This document shows, piece by piece, positions 52,945-61,148 of a stretch of 64,000 bases of DNA (position 1 is the first letter of the stretch; each line of letters opens with the position of its first letter). The translations under genes were made by a program, and so were the position numbers. The stretch is from Aldehydirespirator sp965220645. GTDB lineage: Bacteria; Actinomycetota; Acidimicrobiia; Acidimicrobiales; Aldehydirespiratoraceae. The notes beneath the pieces are model-generated. The model ran no database searches, was not told where the DNA came from, and was given only the letters and a program-made list of their open reading frames with translations. The DNA is taken from contig OZ244836.1 of the NCBI GenBank assembly GCA_965220645.1, forward strand, positions 1,550,001 through 1,614,000, written 5' to 3'.

Positions 52945-52962
52945 ACAGCCACCGATGGCTGT
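52945..52962. terminator. Hairpin after pimA
   Basis: ACAGCCA-CCGA-TGGCTGT is a perfect 7-bp stem with a four-base loop, 26 bases after the pimA stop. There is no run of T, so it could be a weak terminator or an RNA processing or stability hairpin. Confidence 0.35.
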
Positions 52963-52972
52963 ACTGCCGCGT

Positions 52973-53006
52973 CCTACCGTTACCATTGCGAGGCGTCGAC
53001 GGTAGG
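52973..53006. promoter_or_regulatory. 8-bp inverted repeat with 18-base spacer
   Basis: CCTACCGT and ACGGTAGG are exactly complementary around an 18-base spacer, ~100 bases before the M48-like gene. It could be a regulator-binding dyad or leader structure. The remaining gap from 53007 to 53107 shows nothing recognisable. Confidence 0.35.
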
Positions 53007-53107
53007 CCCCGCCCGACCGCAGTTGGCGGACGCGGCACCGGAGACGGAGACAGTGTCGTCGTGATTGTCGGCGCAGACCTGGATGTCCAGTACACCGTAG
53101 AACGCCT

Positions 53108-53839
53108 TTGAATTACGCTCCCGCAGCCCTCGTGGCGCCGCCTGCGCTCGCCGTCGCTGTCATCGTGTGGGCTGCGCTCGCGGTAGCCGGCATCTCGCCT
53201 CTTGTGGCTATCGCACCGGCGGCCGCCGCCGGTCTGCTGATCGCGGCGCTGCTCCACTCGAGGGCGCCTCGTTCGGCCCTCAGGGTCCTTCGGGCTCGGC
53301 CGCTGGCGAGAGGTGATCATCCACGGCTGGAGAATCTCATCGCCGGGCTGTGCACCACCCACGGTTTCCACGAGCCGACCGTCCATGTCGTTGAGACCCC
53401 GGCCGTCAACGCAGCCTCCGTCGGGCTGAGGCGGCCTGCGACCCATCTGGTCGTAACCCGCGGTGCGCTATCCGACCTCGACCGGTTGCAGCTGGAGGCG
53501 GTTATCGCGCGCCAGCTGTGCGCGATGAGGCGAGGCGTCGCCTTCCCCACTGTTCTGGCCAGCGTCTCCAGGCTCCCGGGTGCAGCCGCGGTCACGGCCG
53601 GTTTCGCCGCTCGGGCCGGCGGCTTCGACACCGCCTCAGGCATCGATGTCGAGTCGGCGCGCATCACGAGCTTTCCCCCGGCGCTGGCGTCGGCCCTGCG
53701 GAGGGCCGCCGACGGGCCCGGCTTGAGCACCGCGCGTGCGGCCGTCCACCTGTGGATGGTCCCGTCCCACCGAGACGCCTCAACGACCCCGGACAGATCT
53801 TCCACGCTCCAGCGAATCGACGTCCTGGAAGAAATGTGA
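53108..53839 (+). CDS. M48 peptidase-like membrane protein without HExxH
   Basis: A 243-residue protein from TTG 53108. Two hydrophobic helices (residues ~5-28 and ~30-50) are followed by an HtpX/Ste24-like segment: VNAASVGLRRPATHLVVTRGALSDLDRLQLEAVIA. In active M48 proteases the next residues are HExxH; here the same place reads RQLCA (Arg135, Gln136, Ala139), so neither the zinc ligands nor the catalytic Glu remain. The rest is Ala/Arg-rich with no second motif. It may be a non-enzymatic paralogue. It overlaps the DUF3048 gene by one base (TGATG). Confidence 0.6.
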   Translation: MNYAPAALVAPPALAVAVIVWAALAVAGISPLVAIAPAAAAGLLIAALLHSRAPRSALRVLRARPLARGDHPRLENLIAGLCTTHGFHEPTVHVVETPAVNAASVGLRRPATHLVVTRGALSDLDRLQLEAVIARQLCAMRRGVAFPTVLASVSRLPGAAAVTAGFAARAGGFDTASGIDVESARITSFPPALASALRRAADGPGLSTARAAVHLWMVPSHRDASTTPDRSSTLQRIDVLEEM

Positions 53840-55368
53840 TGGCCGGGCGGCCCGGCGCGAGCACGGCGGGGCCGGCTCCAGCGAGGAGGCTCGCCTGGAG
53901 GCACGCTATTGCAGTATTCGCAGCAGCGGCAACGTTGGCTGCAGCGTGCTCCGGCAGTCCGGAGGGCACGGAGCCGACCGTCACCCCCGCGACTGACGCC
54001 CCGGGCTTGTCGCCGGGGGATTCCGACTCCATTCCGGTCGAGTCCGCCGATCAGCCGCCGCTCGATGCCGGCGCCGCCGACTCTCCAGGAGGCGAGGGTG
54101 ATGGGCCGGCCGCCGACGGAGACGCTGCCGGCGGAACGAGCGACGGCACTCAGGGCGCCGCGGAGGGTGGAGCGTCCGAGGGCGGGGCATCCGGGCAGGC
54201 GGCGTCTGAGGGTGCGGCATCCGCGGGTGCGGCATCCGAGGGCGGGGCATCCGGGCAGGCGGCCGCGGAGGGTGCGGCGTCTGAGGGCGGGACACTCGAC
54301 GCAGAGGCACCTGAGGGCGACCTCGAGCTAGAACCCTTCGTGACCGGACCGATCGCGCCTCTCACCGGTTCGATCACCACCGACCTGAGCCTGGCCCAGC
54401 GGCGGCCCCTGGCCGTGAAGGTGGGCAACGGCGACCCCAAGGATCGTCCCCAGGCCGGCCTGGCGGCGGCCGACATCGTCTATGAGGTGCTGGTTGAAGC
54501 GGGATTTACCAGGTTCATTGCGGTGTTCCATTCCGAGATGCCGACCCGCATCGGACCGGTGCGATCGGTCAGGTCCAGCGACTTCGAGATCCTCGCCGAT
54601 CTCTCCACGCCCTACCTGGTCTCCTCCGGTGCCAACAGCACGGTGCTGCGAGAGATGCGACAAGCCGGGAGGGAGGGGACCCTCATCGACATCGGTGCGC
54701 TCAGATTGGCCGCGCCGTACACGCGTGACCGCTCACGGCGCTCGCCGCACAACCTGTACTTCTACTACGAGAACCTCGGCGGCGGCGACCCTGACTCGCT
54801 GCCCGGCGGCCTGCCCGACGCGCCGCCGGTGCAGCTGCTCGACTACGGCTCGTCGAACTCCCCGGCCCTGGTGGACGCAGCCGGTGTCACCGTGGCCTAC
54901 AAGACGCTCTACGGCGGTGAGGTCTCCCATGTCTGGGACAACCACCTGGGGGGCTGGGTGCGTATCCAGGACGGCACCCTGCACACGACCGAGACCGCCT
55001 CCGGCGTGGGCGAGATCGCGCCGGCCAATGTGGTCGTGCTGTCGATGCCCTACGGCACGTCCGCTGCCGACCGCCGGTCGCCGCAGGCCCTCTCCTACGG
55101 CTCGGGCAATGCGCTGGTGCTGACCGCCGGATCGGTCCACGAGGGCTTCTGGGCGCGCACCGAGGACCGGATCGGCTTTCGCTTCTGGGACTCGGGCGGC
55201 AATCCTCTGAGCCTGTCATCGGGTTCCACCTGGCTGCTGCTGGGCAACACCAGCAGGCGCTGGCCGCTGGCTGAGGTAACGGTGTTGGCGCCATCGGACG
55301 CCACCCGGCTGCTGGCCGACGCTCGGGCTGCCGCCGACGCGGAAGCCAACGCCGCCCGCGGGTCGTAG
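53839..55368 (+). CDS. DUF3048-family (YerB-like) lipoprotein
   Basis: A 509-residue exported lipoprotein. ATG 53839 gives signal peptide and lipobox LAAACSG. A ~150-residue low-complexity linker of Ser/Gly/Ala/Glu repeats (GGASGQAASEGAASAGAASE and similar) leads to the DUF3048 domain (RRPLAVKVGNGDPKDRPQAG; EMPTRIGPVRSVRSSDFEI; SRRSPHNLYFYYENL). The domain binds an unknown ligand; Bacillus YerB is a relative. Neighbours are the M48-like gene and pdxS. The coding repeats are composed of ~9-24-base units and are likely length-variable. Confidence 0.85.
   Translation: MAGRPGASTAGPAPARRLAWRHAIAVFAAAATLAAACSGSPEGTEPTVTPATDAPGLSPGDSDSIPVESADQPPLDAGAADSPGGEGDGPAADGDAAGGTSDGTQGAAEGGASEGGASGQAASEGAASAGAASEGGASGQAAAEGAASEGGTLDAEAPEGDLELEPFVTGPIAPLTGSITTDLSLAQRRPLAVKVGNGDPKDRPQAGLAAADIVYEVLVEAGFTRFIAVFHSEMPTRIGPVRSVRSSDFEILADLSTPYLVSSGANSTVLREMRQAGREGTLIDIGALRLAAPYTRDRSRRSPHNLYFYYENLGGGDPDSLPGGLPDAPPVQLLDYGSSNSPALVDAAGVTVAYKTLYGGEVSHVWDNHLGGWVRIQDGTLHTTETASGVGEIAPANVVVLSMPYGTSAADRRSPQALSYGSGNALVLTAGSVHEGFWARTEDRIGFRFWDSGGNPLSLSSGSTWLLLGNTSRRWPLAEVTVLAPSDATRLLADARAAADAEANAARGS
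54171..54297 (+). repeat. Degenerate coding repeats in lipoprotein linker
   Basis: The segment is built from variants of GAGGGCGGGGCATCCGGGCA alternating with GAGGGTGCGGC-type units, encoding (S/A)EGGASGQAA(S/A)EGAAS. It is a low-complexity tract prone to slippage and probably a flexible stalk from the membrane. Confidence 0.75.
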
Positions 55369-55378
55369 GATTGGGGTC

Positions 55379-56305
55379 ATGTCCGGCACTCCCAGTTCCG
55401 ACCCAGCCGCCGCGGCGCAAGGCGCACCTACCACCGGCACGACGCTCGTGAAGCGGGGCCTGGCCGAGATGCTCAAGGGCGGCGTGATCATGGACGTCGT
55501 CACTCCTGAGCATGCTCGGATAGCGGAGGACGCCGGGGCGGTCTCGGTCATGGCGCTCGAACGGGTGCCCTCCGACATCCGGGCCCACGGGGGCGTCTCG
55601 CGGATGTCCGATCCCGAGATGATCCAGCGAGTCAAGGCCGCGGTGAGCATCCCGGTGATGGCCAAGGCCCGGATCGGCCACTTCGCGGAGGCTCAGATCC
55701 TTCAGTCCCTCGGAGTGGACTACGTGGACGAGTCCGAGGTCCTCACACCGGCCGACGAGGCTCACCACATCGACAAGTGGGCCTTCACTGTGCCGTTCGT
55801 ATGCGGTGCCACCAACCTGGGCGAGGCGCTGCGCCGCATCAGCGAGGGCGCCTGCATGATCCGGTCCAAGGGCGAGGCCGGCACCGGCAACATCGTCGAG
55901 GCGGTCCGCCACCTGCGGTCGATCGTGGGCGACATGCGCCGCATCGCGGCCGCAGGAGACCAGGCCGAGCTGTTCGAGTGGGCCAAGCAGTTGCGGGCCC
56001 CGCTGCCGCTGGTGCAGGAGATCGCCAACACAGGGTGGCTGCCCGTGCCGCTGTTCTGCGCGGGCGGTATAGCGACGCCGGCGGATGCCTCGCTGGTGAT
56101 GCAGCTCGGTGCCGAGGCGGCCTTCGTGGGGTCGGGGATCTTCAAGAGCTCCGATCCGCCCAAGATGGCCGCGGCCATCGTGGAGGCAGTCACCCACTAC
56201 CGCGATCCGGAGATCCTGGCCAAGATCAGCTCGGGGCTCGGCGAGGCCATGGCCGGCCTCGAGACTGCCACTCTCGCCGTCAAGATGGCTGAACGGGGTT
56301 GGTGA
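55379..56305 (+). CDS. pdxS: Pyridoxal 5'-phosphate synthase lyase subunit PdxS
   Basis: PdxS condenses ribose-5-phosphate, glyceraldehyde-3-phosphate and ammonia to PLP. The (beta/alpha)8 protein has KGGVIMDVVTPEHARIAEDA (Lys of site 1), ALERVPSDIRAHGGVSRMSDP, AKARIGHFAEAQIL and MIRSKGEAGTGNIVEAVRHLR (interdomain Lys). 308 residues including a disordered N-terminus of ~20. It is followed directly by its glutaminase partner pdxT. Confidence 0.97.
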   Translation: MSGTPSSDPAAAAQGAPTTGTTLVKRGLAEMLKGGVIMDVVTPEHARIAEDAGAVSVMALERVPSDIRAHGGVSRMSDPEMIQRVKAAVSIPVMAKARIGHFAEAQILQSLGVDYVDESEVLTPADEAHHIDKWAFTVPFVCGATNLGEALRRISEGACMIRSKGEAGTGNIVEAVRHLRSIVGDMRRIAAAGDQAELFEWAKQLRAPLPLVQEIANTGWLPVPLFCAGGIATPADASLVMQLGAEAAFVGSGIFKSSDPPKMAAAIVEAVTHYRDPEILAKISSGLGEAMAGLETATLAVKMAERGW

Positions 56306-56877
56306 AGCCGCGCGTCGGCGTGCTCGCCCTCCAGGGAGGGTTCGCCGCCCACGCCGCCATCCTTGAGCGTCTCGGTAGCCGTGTCGACGAGGTCCGCACC
56401 GCGGAGCAGCTCGCCTCGGTCGACGCGCTGGTCATGCCCGGTGGCGAGTCGACCACCATGTCGATGCTGCTCGAGCGATCCGGGCTGCTGGGGCCCCTCT
56501 CCGAGCGCCTGGATGCCGGGATGGGGGTGCTGGGAACCTGCGCAGGGATGATCCTGCTGGCCACCGAGGTGGTCGACGGGCGAGCCGACCAGCACAACCT
56601 GGGGTTGGTGGACATCACCGTGCGTCGCAACGCCTACGGCACCCAGATCGAGAGCTTCGAGGCTGACATCGGTGTCGACGGTCTCGAGACGCCCTTCCAC
56701 GCGGTATTCATTCGCGCTCCGGCCGTCGAGCGAGTCGGCACCGGCGTGGAAGTGCTGGCCCGCCACGAGAGTCGTGCTGTGCTGTGCCGGTCGGGCCCGG
56801 CCACGGTCGCGGCCTTCCATCCCGAGTTGTCGGGCGACGACCGCCTCCACGAGCGGTTCCTCGACGACTTGATGTAG
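56302..56877 (+). CDS. pdxT: Pyridoxal 5'-phosphate synthase glutaminase subunit PdxT
   Basis: PdxT releases ammonia from glutamine for PdxS. It is a 191-residue class I glutamine amidotransferase: GVLALQGGFAAHAAIL, MPGGESTTMSMLL, LGTCAGMILLA (nucleophile Cys) and FHPELSGDDRLHERFL (His/Glu of the triad). GTG 56302 overlaps the pdxS stop (GTGA); TTG 56299 is one codon upstream. Confidence 0.95.
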   Translation: MKPRVGVLALQGGFAAHAAILERLGSRVDEVRTAEQLASVDALVMPGGESTTMSMLLERSGLLGPLSERLDAGMGVLGTCAGMILLATEVVDGRADQHNLGLVDITVRRNAYGTQIESFEADIGVDGLETPFHAVFIRAPAVERVGTGVEVLARHESRAVLCRSGPATVAAFHPELSGDDRLHERFLDDLM

Positions 56878-56929
56878 AGGCGGCGCGCCGAAAGCTCTGG
56901 CGCGGCGTGTCCGAGTAGCCTTCGACGCC

Positions 56930-57682
56930 GTGAGCGGGCATAGCAAGTGGGCGACGATCAAGCACCGCAAGGGCGCGGCCGACGCCAAGCGGGGAAAGCT
57001 GTTCGCCAAGCTGATCAAGCAGGTCGAGGTGGCGGCCCGCCAGGGGGGTGGAGACCTCGACGCCAACCCCACCCTGCGGACCATGTACCAGAAGGCCCGC
57101 GACAACTCGGTCCCGCTCGACACCATCGATCGTGCGGTCAAGCGGGGCACGGGCGAGCTCGAGGGGATCAGTTACGAGTCGGTCACCTACGAGGGGTACG
57201 CGCCGGGCGGAGTGGCCCTCTACATCGAGTGCCTCACCGACAACCGCAACCGCACCGGCAGCGAGGTGCGCAGCACCCTGACCCGCAACGGCGGGTCGCT
57301 GGCCGAGCCGGGCTCGGTGGCCTGGCAGTTCGAGCGCAAGGGCGTCGTGCTGGTGCCGTCGTCGGTGGCCAGCGAGGACGACCTGATGATGGCCGTGCTC
57401 GACGCCGGCGCCGAGGACCTGGAGGGCGAGGGTGACATGTGGCGGGTCACCACCGAGCCCGGTGATCTGAACGCGGTGCGCGACGCCCTGGCGGCGGCCG
57501 AGATCTCCTTCGAGAGCGCCGACCTCACCATGATGCCGACCAGCACCGTGGCCGTGACCGACTCCGGCGTCGTCCGAGCGGTGCTGAAGCTGATGGACCT
57601 GATGGACGACCTCGACGACGTGCAGGACGTGCACAGCAACTTCGACATCGGCGACGACCTCATGGAGGAACTGGCCAGCTAG
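56930..57682 (+). CDS. yebC: YebC/PmpR-family regulatory protein
   Basis: A 250-residue YebC-type protein, reported both as a transcriptional regulator and as a translation factor at difficult sequences. The N-terminal MSGHSKWATIKHRKGAADAK and KRGTGELEGISYESVTYEGY are invariant. It precedes ruvC, as in most bacteria. GTG 56930 is fixed by the family start. A dispersed repeat element lies in the 126-base gap after it. Confidence 0.95.
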   Translation: MSGHSKWATIKHRKGAADAKRGKLFAKLIKQVEVAARQGGGDLDANPTLRTMYQKARDNSVPLDTIDRAVKRGTGELEGISYESVTYEGYAPGGVALYIECLTDNRNRTGSEVRSTLTRNGGSLAEPGSVAWQFERKGVVLVPSSVASEDDLMMAVLDAGAEDLEGEGDMWRVTTEPGDLNAVRDALAAAEISFESADLTMMPTSTVAVTDSGVVRAVLKLMDLMDDLDDVQDVHSNFDIGDDLMEELAS

Positions 57683-57702
57683 GTGCCGAGCGGACAGGCA
57701 GC

Positions 57703-57762
57703 CCCGCTCTTGTTCGCTTCGCTCACGGGCCGCTCGGGTCACGGCCTCGCGAGCTCGGCCTC
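57703..57762 (-). repeat. Dispersed intergenic element, copy B (minus orientation)
   Basis: Reverse-complement copy of the element seen at 6616-6666 and 62347-62406. It shares CCCGAGCGGCCCGTGAGCG and GAACAAGAGCGGG with copy A, plus GAGGCCGAGC at the far end with copy C. It occupies the gap between yebC and ruvC, which holds nothing else. Confidence 0.8.
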
Positions 57763-57808
57763 TGAGCCATCCGCGCCCTTGGCCGGGAGGCTCAATAGAG
57801 TCGCGCAC

Positions 57809-58324
57809 GTGTTCGTATTGGGCATCGACCCGGGACTCTCGCGCTGCGGCTACGGCGCGGTCCGGCACGGGCGCCGGCCCACCGCTGAGGTGGCCGGAGT
57901 CCTGGTCACGCCCGCGGAGATGGACCGCGCGTCGCGGCTGGCCGAGCTGCAGACCGACATCCGGTCGTTGATCGCAGAACTGAAGCCCGACGTGGTAGCG
58001 GTGGAGCGGGTGCTGTTCCAGCGCAATGTGGCCACGGCCATGTCCGTCGGGCAGGCCGTCGGAGTGGTACTGGCCGAGTCGGCCGCAGCCGGCTGCGAGG
58101 TTGTGGAGTACTCGCCGAACGAGGTGAAGGAGGCCGTGGCGGGCTGGGGCGGCGCCGACAAGCAGGAGGTCGCCGAGATGGTGCGGGTGATCCTCGGGGT
58201 CGGGGAGTTGCTGCGCCCCGCCGATGCCGCCGACGCGGTGGCTGTCGCTCTGTGTCACCTGGCCCGAACCGGTCCGCCCGCCGCGGTGAGCCGCCGGGCC
58301 GCGGTCGCAGGTGGTACCCGATGA
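57809..58324 (+). CDS. ruvC: Holliday junction resolvase RuvC
   Basis: RuvC nicks Holliday junctions. The catalytic acids are in VLGIDPGLSRCGYG (Asp), VAVERVLFQRN (Glu) and PADAADAVAVALCH (Asp pair). GTG 57809 gives the correct N-terminus; the open frame extends upstream through the dispersed repeat but is not used. 171 residues. Its stop overlaps the ruvA ATG. Confidence 0.96.
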   Translation: MFVLGIDPGLSRCGYGAVRHGRRPTAEVAGVLVTPAEMDRASRLAELQTDIRSLIAELKPDVVAVERVLFQRNVATAMSVGQAVGVVLAESAAAGCEVVEYSPNEVKEAVAGWGGADKQEVAEMVRVILGVGELLRPADAADAVAVALCHLARTGPPAAVSRRAAVAGGTR

Positions 58325-58941
58325 TCGGGTCGCTGCGGGGTGAGTTGCTGTCGCGGTCACCGGACGCCGAGCTCCTGGTGGAGGTGTCGGGGATCGGCTA
58401 CCGGGTTCAGGCCACGCCTCGGACGGCCGCGGTCGCGGCTGCGGACGGGCTGGGCTCGGAAGTGTTCGTCCATGTCAGCCACATCGTGCGGGAGGACGCC
58501 CAGACGCTCTACGGCTTCTCCACCCTGGACGAGAGGCGGGCCTTCGAGGCGCTGGTCGGCGCCCGGGGTGTGGGGCCGACCCTGGCGCTGTCGATCCTGG
58601 CCGTCCACCATCCCGACGCCCTGCGTCGGGCCGTGGCCACCGACGACGTCGACATGATGTGCCTGGTGCCGGGTGTGGGCACCAAGACCGCGGTGCGATT
58701 GCTCGTCGAGTTCAAGTCGCGCCTGCATCTGCCCGAAGCGGACGCACCGCCCGGCGGTGATGATGTCGCGGCGGTGCCCGCTGCGCACGACGACGCCCGC
58801 ACCGATGTGCGTGCCGCGCTCGACGGGCTGGGCTACGGCACCGAGGAGATCAAGGGCGTGCTGGCTGAGCTGCCCGCAGGCGATGACGCCGGCCGTCTGC
58901 TGCGCGAGGCGCTGCGGCGCCTGGCCGGCGTGGCTGCCTGA
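58321..58941 (+). CDS. ruvA: Holliday junction branch migration protein RuvA
   Basis: RuvA tetramers hold the junction for RuvB. A 206-residue protein with MIGSLRGELLSRSPDAELLV, two helix-hairpin-helix motifs (ALVGARGVGPTLALSILA and CLVPGVGTKTAVRLLVEF) and a C-terminal RuvB-binding domain (RAALDGLGYGTEEIKGVL). ATG 58321 overlaps ruvC (ATGA). Confidence 0.96.
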   Translation: MIGSLRGELLSRSPDAELLVEVSGIGYRVQATPRTAAVAAADGLGSEVFVHVSHIVREDAQTLYGFSTLDERRAFEALVGARGVGPTLALSILAVHHPDALRRAVATDDVDMMCLVPGVGTKTAVRLLVEFKSRLHLPEADAPPGGDDVAAVPAAHDDARTDVRAALDGLGYGTEEIKGVLAELPAGDDAGRLLREALRRLAGVAA

Positions 58942-58967
58942 GAGGCCGAGAGGGAAGGGGGCTGAGC

Positions 58968-60068
58968 ATGGCCCGATCCGAGATGCTGGCCCGGCCCTCG
59001 GGCGACGGCAACGGCACCGCCCCGGCGCCGGAGGCCGACGCGGCGGAGTTGCTGTCGCCGGATCCGCTGCCGGCCGACCGCCGCGGCGAAGCCGCTCTCC
59101 GCCCCCGCAGCCTCGAGGACTTCGTCGGCCAGGGCGAGTTGAAGGGCCATCTCGACGTTCTCCTGGGAGCGGCCCGCAAGCGCGGCGAGCCCGTCGACCA
59201 CCTGCTCTTCGCCGGACCGCCGGGACTGGGCAAGACGACGCTGGCTCACATCGTCGCCAACGAGCTCGGTGCCCATCTGCAGACCACGTCGGGTCCGGCC
59301 CTGGAGCGGGCCGGCGACCTGGCGGCCATGCTCACCAAGATCGAGCCCGGCGACGTCCTGTTCATCGACGAGATCCACCGCCTGCCCCGGCCCGTCGAAG
59401 AGGTTATGTACCCGGCCATGGAGGACTTCCGCATCGACATCGTGCTCGGCAAGGGCCCTGCGGCCCGTTCGATCCCGCTGGATCTGGCGCCGTTCACCCT
59501 GGTCGGCGCCACCACCCGCACCGGCCTCATCACTGGACCGCTGCGCGACCGCTTCGGGCTGGTGGCCAGGCTCGACTTCTACACCGTCGACGACCTCGTG
59601 TCGATCGTGGAGCGCACCGCGGGGATCCTCGACGTGGGCATCGACACCCGCGGCGCGGCTGAGATCGCCCGGCGGGCCAGGGGAACGCCCCGCATCGCCA
59701 ACCGCCTGCTGCGACAGGTGCGCGACTTCTCCGAGGTGCACCGCGACGGCCGCATCGACTCGACGGTGGCTGCCGACGGCCTTGCCTTCTTCGGGGTCGA
59801 TGAGCTGGGGCTGGACCGGGCCTCCCGGGCGGTGCTCGAGGCCCTCTGCGGCAACTTCGGCGGCGGGCCCGTCGGATTGTCCACCCTGGCCATCGCGGTC
59901 AGCGAGCCGACCGAGACGGTCGAGGACGTCTACGAGCCGTACCTGATACAGCAGGGCCTGCTGATGCGCACGCCCCGGGGCAGGGTGGCCACCGCCGCGG
60001 CATGGGTGCACCTCGGCCTGGAGGCACCCCAGTCGGGCCCGGAAACCCACCCGGGCCTGTTCACCTGA
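58968..60068 (+). CDS. ruvB: Holliday junction ATP-dependent helicase RuvB
   Basis: RuvB drives branch migration. A 366-residue AAA+ protein with Walker A FAGPPGLGKTTLAHIV, Walker B VLFIDEIHRLPRPVEE, sensor GATTRTGLITGPLRDRFG and the winged-helix end (YEPYLIQQGLLMRTPRGRVA). ATG 58968 follows GGAAGGGGG. It is third in ruvCAB and is followed after 15 bases by queA. Confidence 0.97.
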   Translation: MARSEMLARPSGDGNGTAPAPEADAAELLSPDPLPADRRGEAALRPRSLEDFVGQGELKGHLDVLLGAARKRGEPVDHLLFAGPPGLGKTTLAHIVANELGAHLQTTSGPALERAGDLAAMLTKIEPGDVLFIDEIHRLPRPVEEVMYPAMEDFRIDIVLGKGPAARSIPLDLAPFTLVGATTRTGLITGPLRDRFGLVARLDFYTVDDLVSIVERTAGILDVGIDTRGAAEIARRARGTPRIANRLLRQVRDFSEVHRDGRIDSTVAADGLAFFGVDELGLDRASRAVLEALCGNFGGGPVGLSTLAIAVSEPTETVEDVYEPYLIQQGLLMRTPRGRVATAAAWVHLGLEAPQSGPETHPGLFT

Positions 60069-60083
60069 ACCCCGGGGCTGGCC

Positions 60084-61148
60084 ATGCCCTCCAAGGTCGT
60101 GACGGCGCCGCCGACCATTCCGGCCGACCTCGACTACGACCTGCCACCCGACGCCATAGCCCAGTCGCCGTCGCCTCAACGCGACCAGGCCCGGCTGCTG
60201 GTCGATGGTGCCGGCGGGATCTCACACCGCCGGGTCAGCGACCTGCCGCAGCTGTTGGGACCCGGCGATGTCGTCGTCGTCAACGACACTCGTGTGCTGC
60301 CCGCTCGCCTGCGGATGCGACGGGCCACCGGGGGCGCGGTCGAGGTGCTGCTGCTGCACGAACGCAACGACGGCGACTGGGAGGCGCTGGTCAGGCCGTC
60401 TCGCCGGTTGCGGCCCGGGGAGGTGGTGACACCGGACCGAGCCGACACCGGGGCCACCGTGGAGATCCGCGACGATCTCGGCGAGGGACGGCGAGTGGTC
60501 CGGGTCCACACCGGCGGGCGGCCGCTGCTGCATGTGCTGGGTGACGTGGGTGTCGTGCCGCTGCCGCCCTACATCACGGCCGGTATCGACGACCCCGAGC
60601 GCTACCAGACGGTGTACGGCCGGCGACCGGTCTCGGCCGCCGCTCCGACCGCGGGCCTGCACTTCACCGAGGAACTCCTGGACGGGGTGCGAGATGCGGG
60701 GGCCGAGGTGGTGGCGGTCGAGCTGGCCGTCGGCCTCGACACCTTCCGGCCCATCACCGCGGACCGTCTCGACGACCACGACATGCACACCGAGCAGTAC
60801 CACGTGCCCGCCGGCATCCAAGAGGCCCTCGAGGGGGCCGAGCGGGTGGTGGCGGTGGGAACCACAGTGGTGCGGTGCCTGGAGGCCTGGGCGGCGACCG
60901 GCGAAGCGTCCGGGCGCACCAGCCTGTTCATCCGCAGGCCGTATGAGTGGAGCGTCGTCGATGCCCTGATGACGAACTTCCACCTGCCCCGATCCACCCT
61001 TCTGTGCCTGCTTGATGCCTTCATCGGACCGCGTTGGCGGGTCCTGTACGCCGCTGCGCTCGAGCACGGCTACCGGTTCCTGTCCTTCGGCGATGCCATG
61101 TTCGTGGCCCGCTCCGAGCCGATCGGTGCTGCCGGCGGAGCGTCGTGA
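60084..61148 (+). CDS. queA: S-adenosylmethionine:tRNA ribosyltransferase-isomerase QueA
   Basis: QueA converts 7-aminomethyl-7-deazaguanine in tRNA to epoxyqueuosine using the ribosyl part of SAM. Motifs DYDLPPDAIAQSPSPQRDQA, VVVNDTRVLPARL, AAPTAGLHFTEELL and TNFHLPRSTLL are visible. 354 residues, with a short N-terminal extension. The stop overlaps the tgt ATG. Confidence 0.95.
   Translation: MPSKVVTAPPTIPADLDYDLPPDAIAQSPSPQRDQARLLVDGAGGISHRRVSDLPQLLGPGDVVVVNDTRVLPARLRMRRATGGAVEVLLLHERNDGDWEALVRPSRRLRPGEVVTPDRADTGATVEIRDDLGEGRRVVRVHTGGRPLLHVLGDVGVVPLPPYITAGIDDPERYQTVYGRRPVSAAAPTAGLHFTEELLDGVRDAGAEVVAVELAVGLDTFRPITADRLDDHDMHTEQYHVPAGIQEALEGAERVVAVGTTVVRCLEAWAATGEASGRTSLFIRRPYEWSVVDALMTNFHLPRSTLLCLLDAFIGPRWRVLYAAALEHGYRFLSFGDAMFVARSEPIGAAGGAS

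Noticed and set aside
53518..53838. Long upstream extension of the DUF3048 lipoprotein frame
   Set aside because: It overlaps the M48-like gene and would bury the signal peptide; ATG 53839 gives a normal lipoprotein start.
53840..54330. Low-complexity linker considered as evidence of a pseudogene
   Set aside because: The frame stays open and leads into an intact DUF3048 domain; such stalks are common in actinobacterial lipoproteins.
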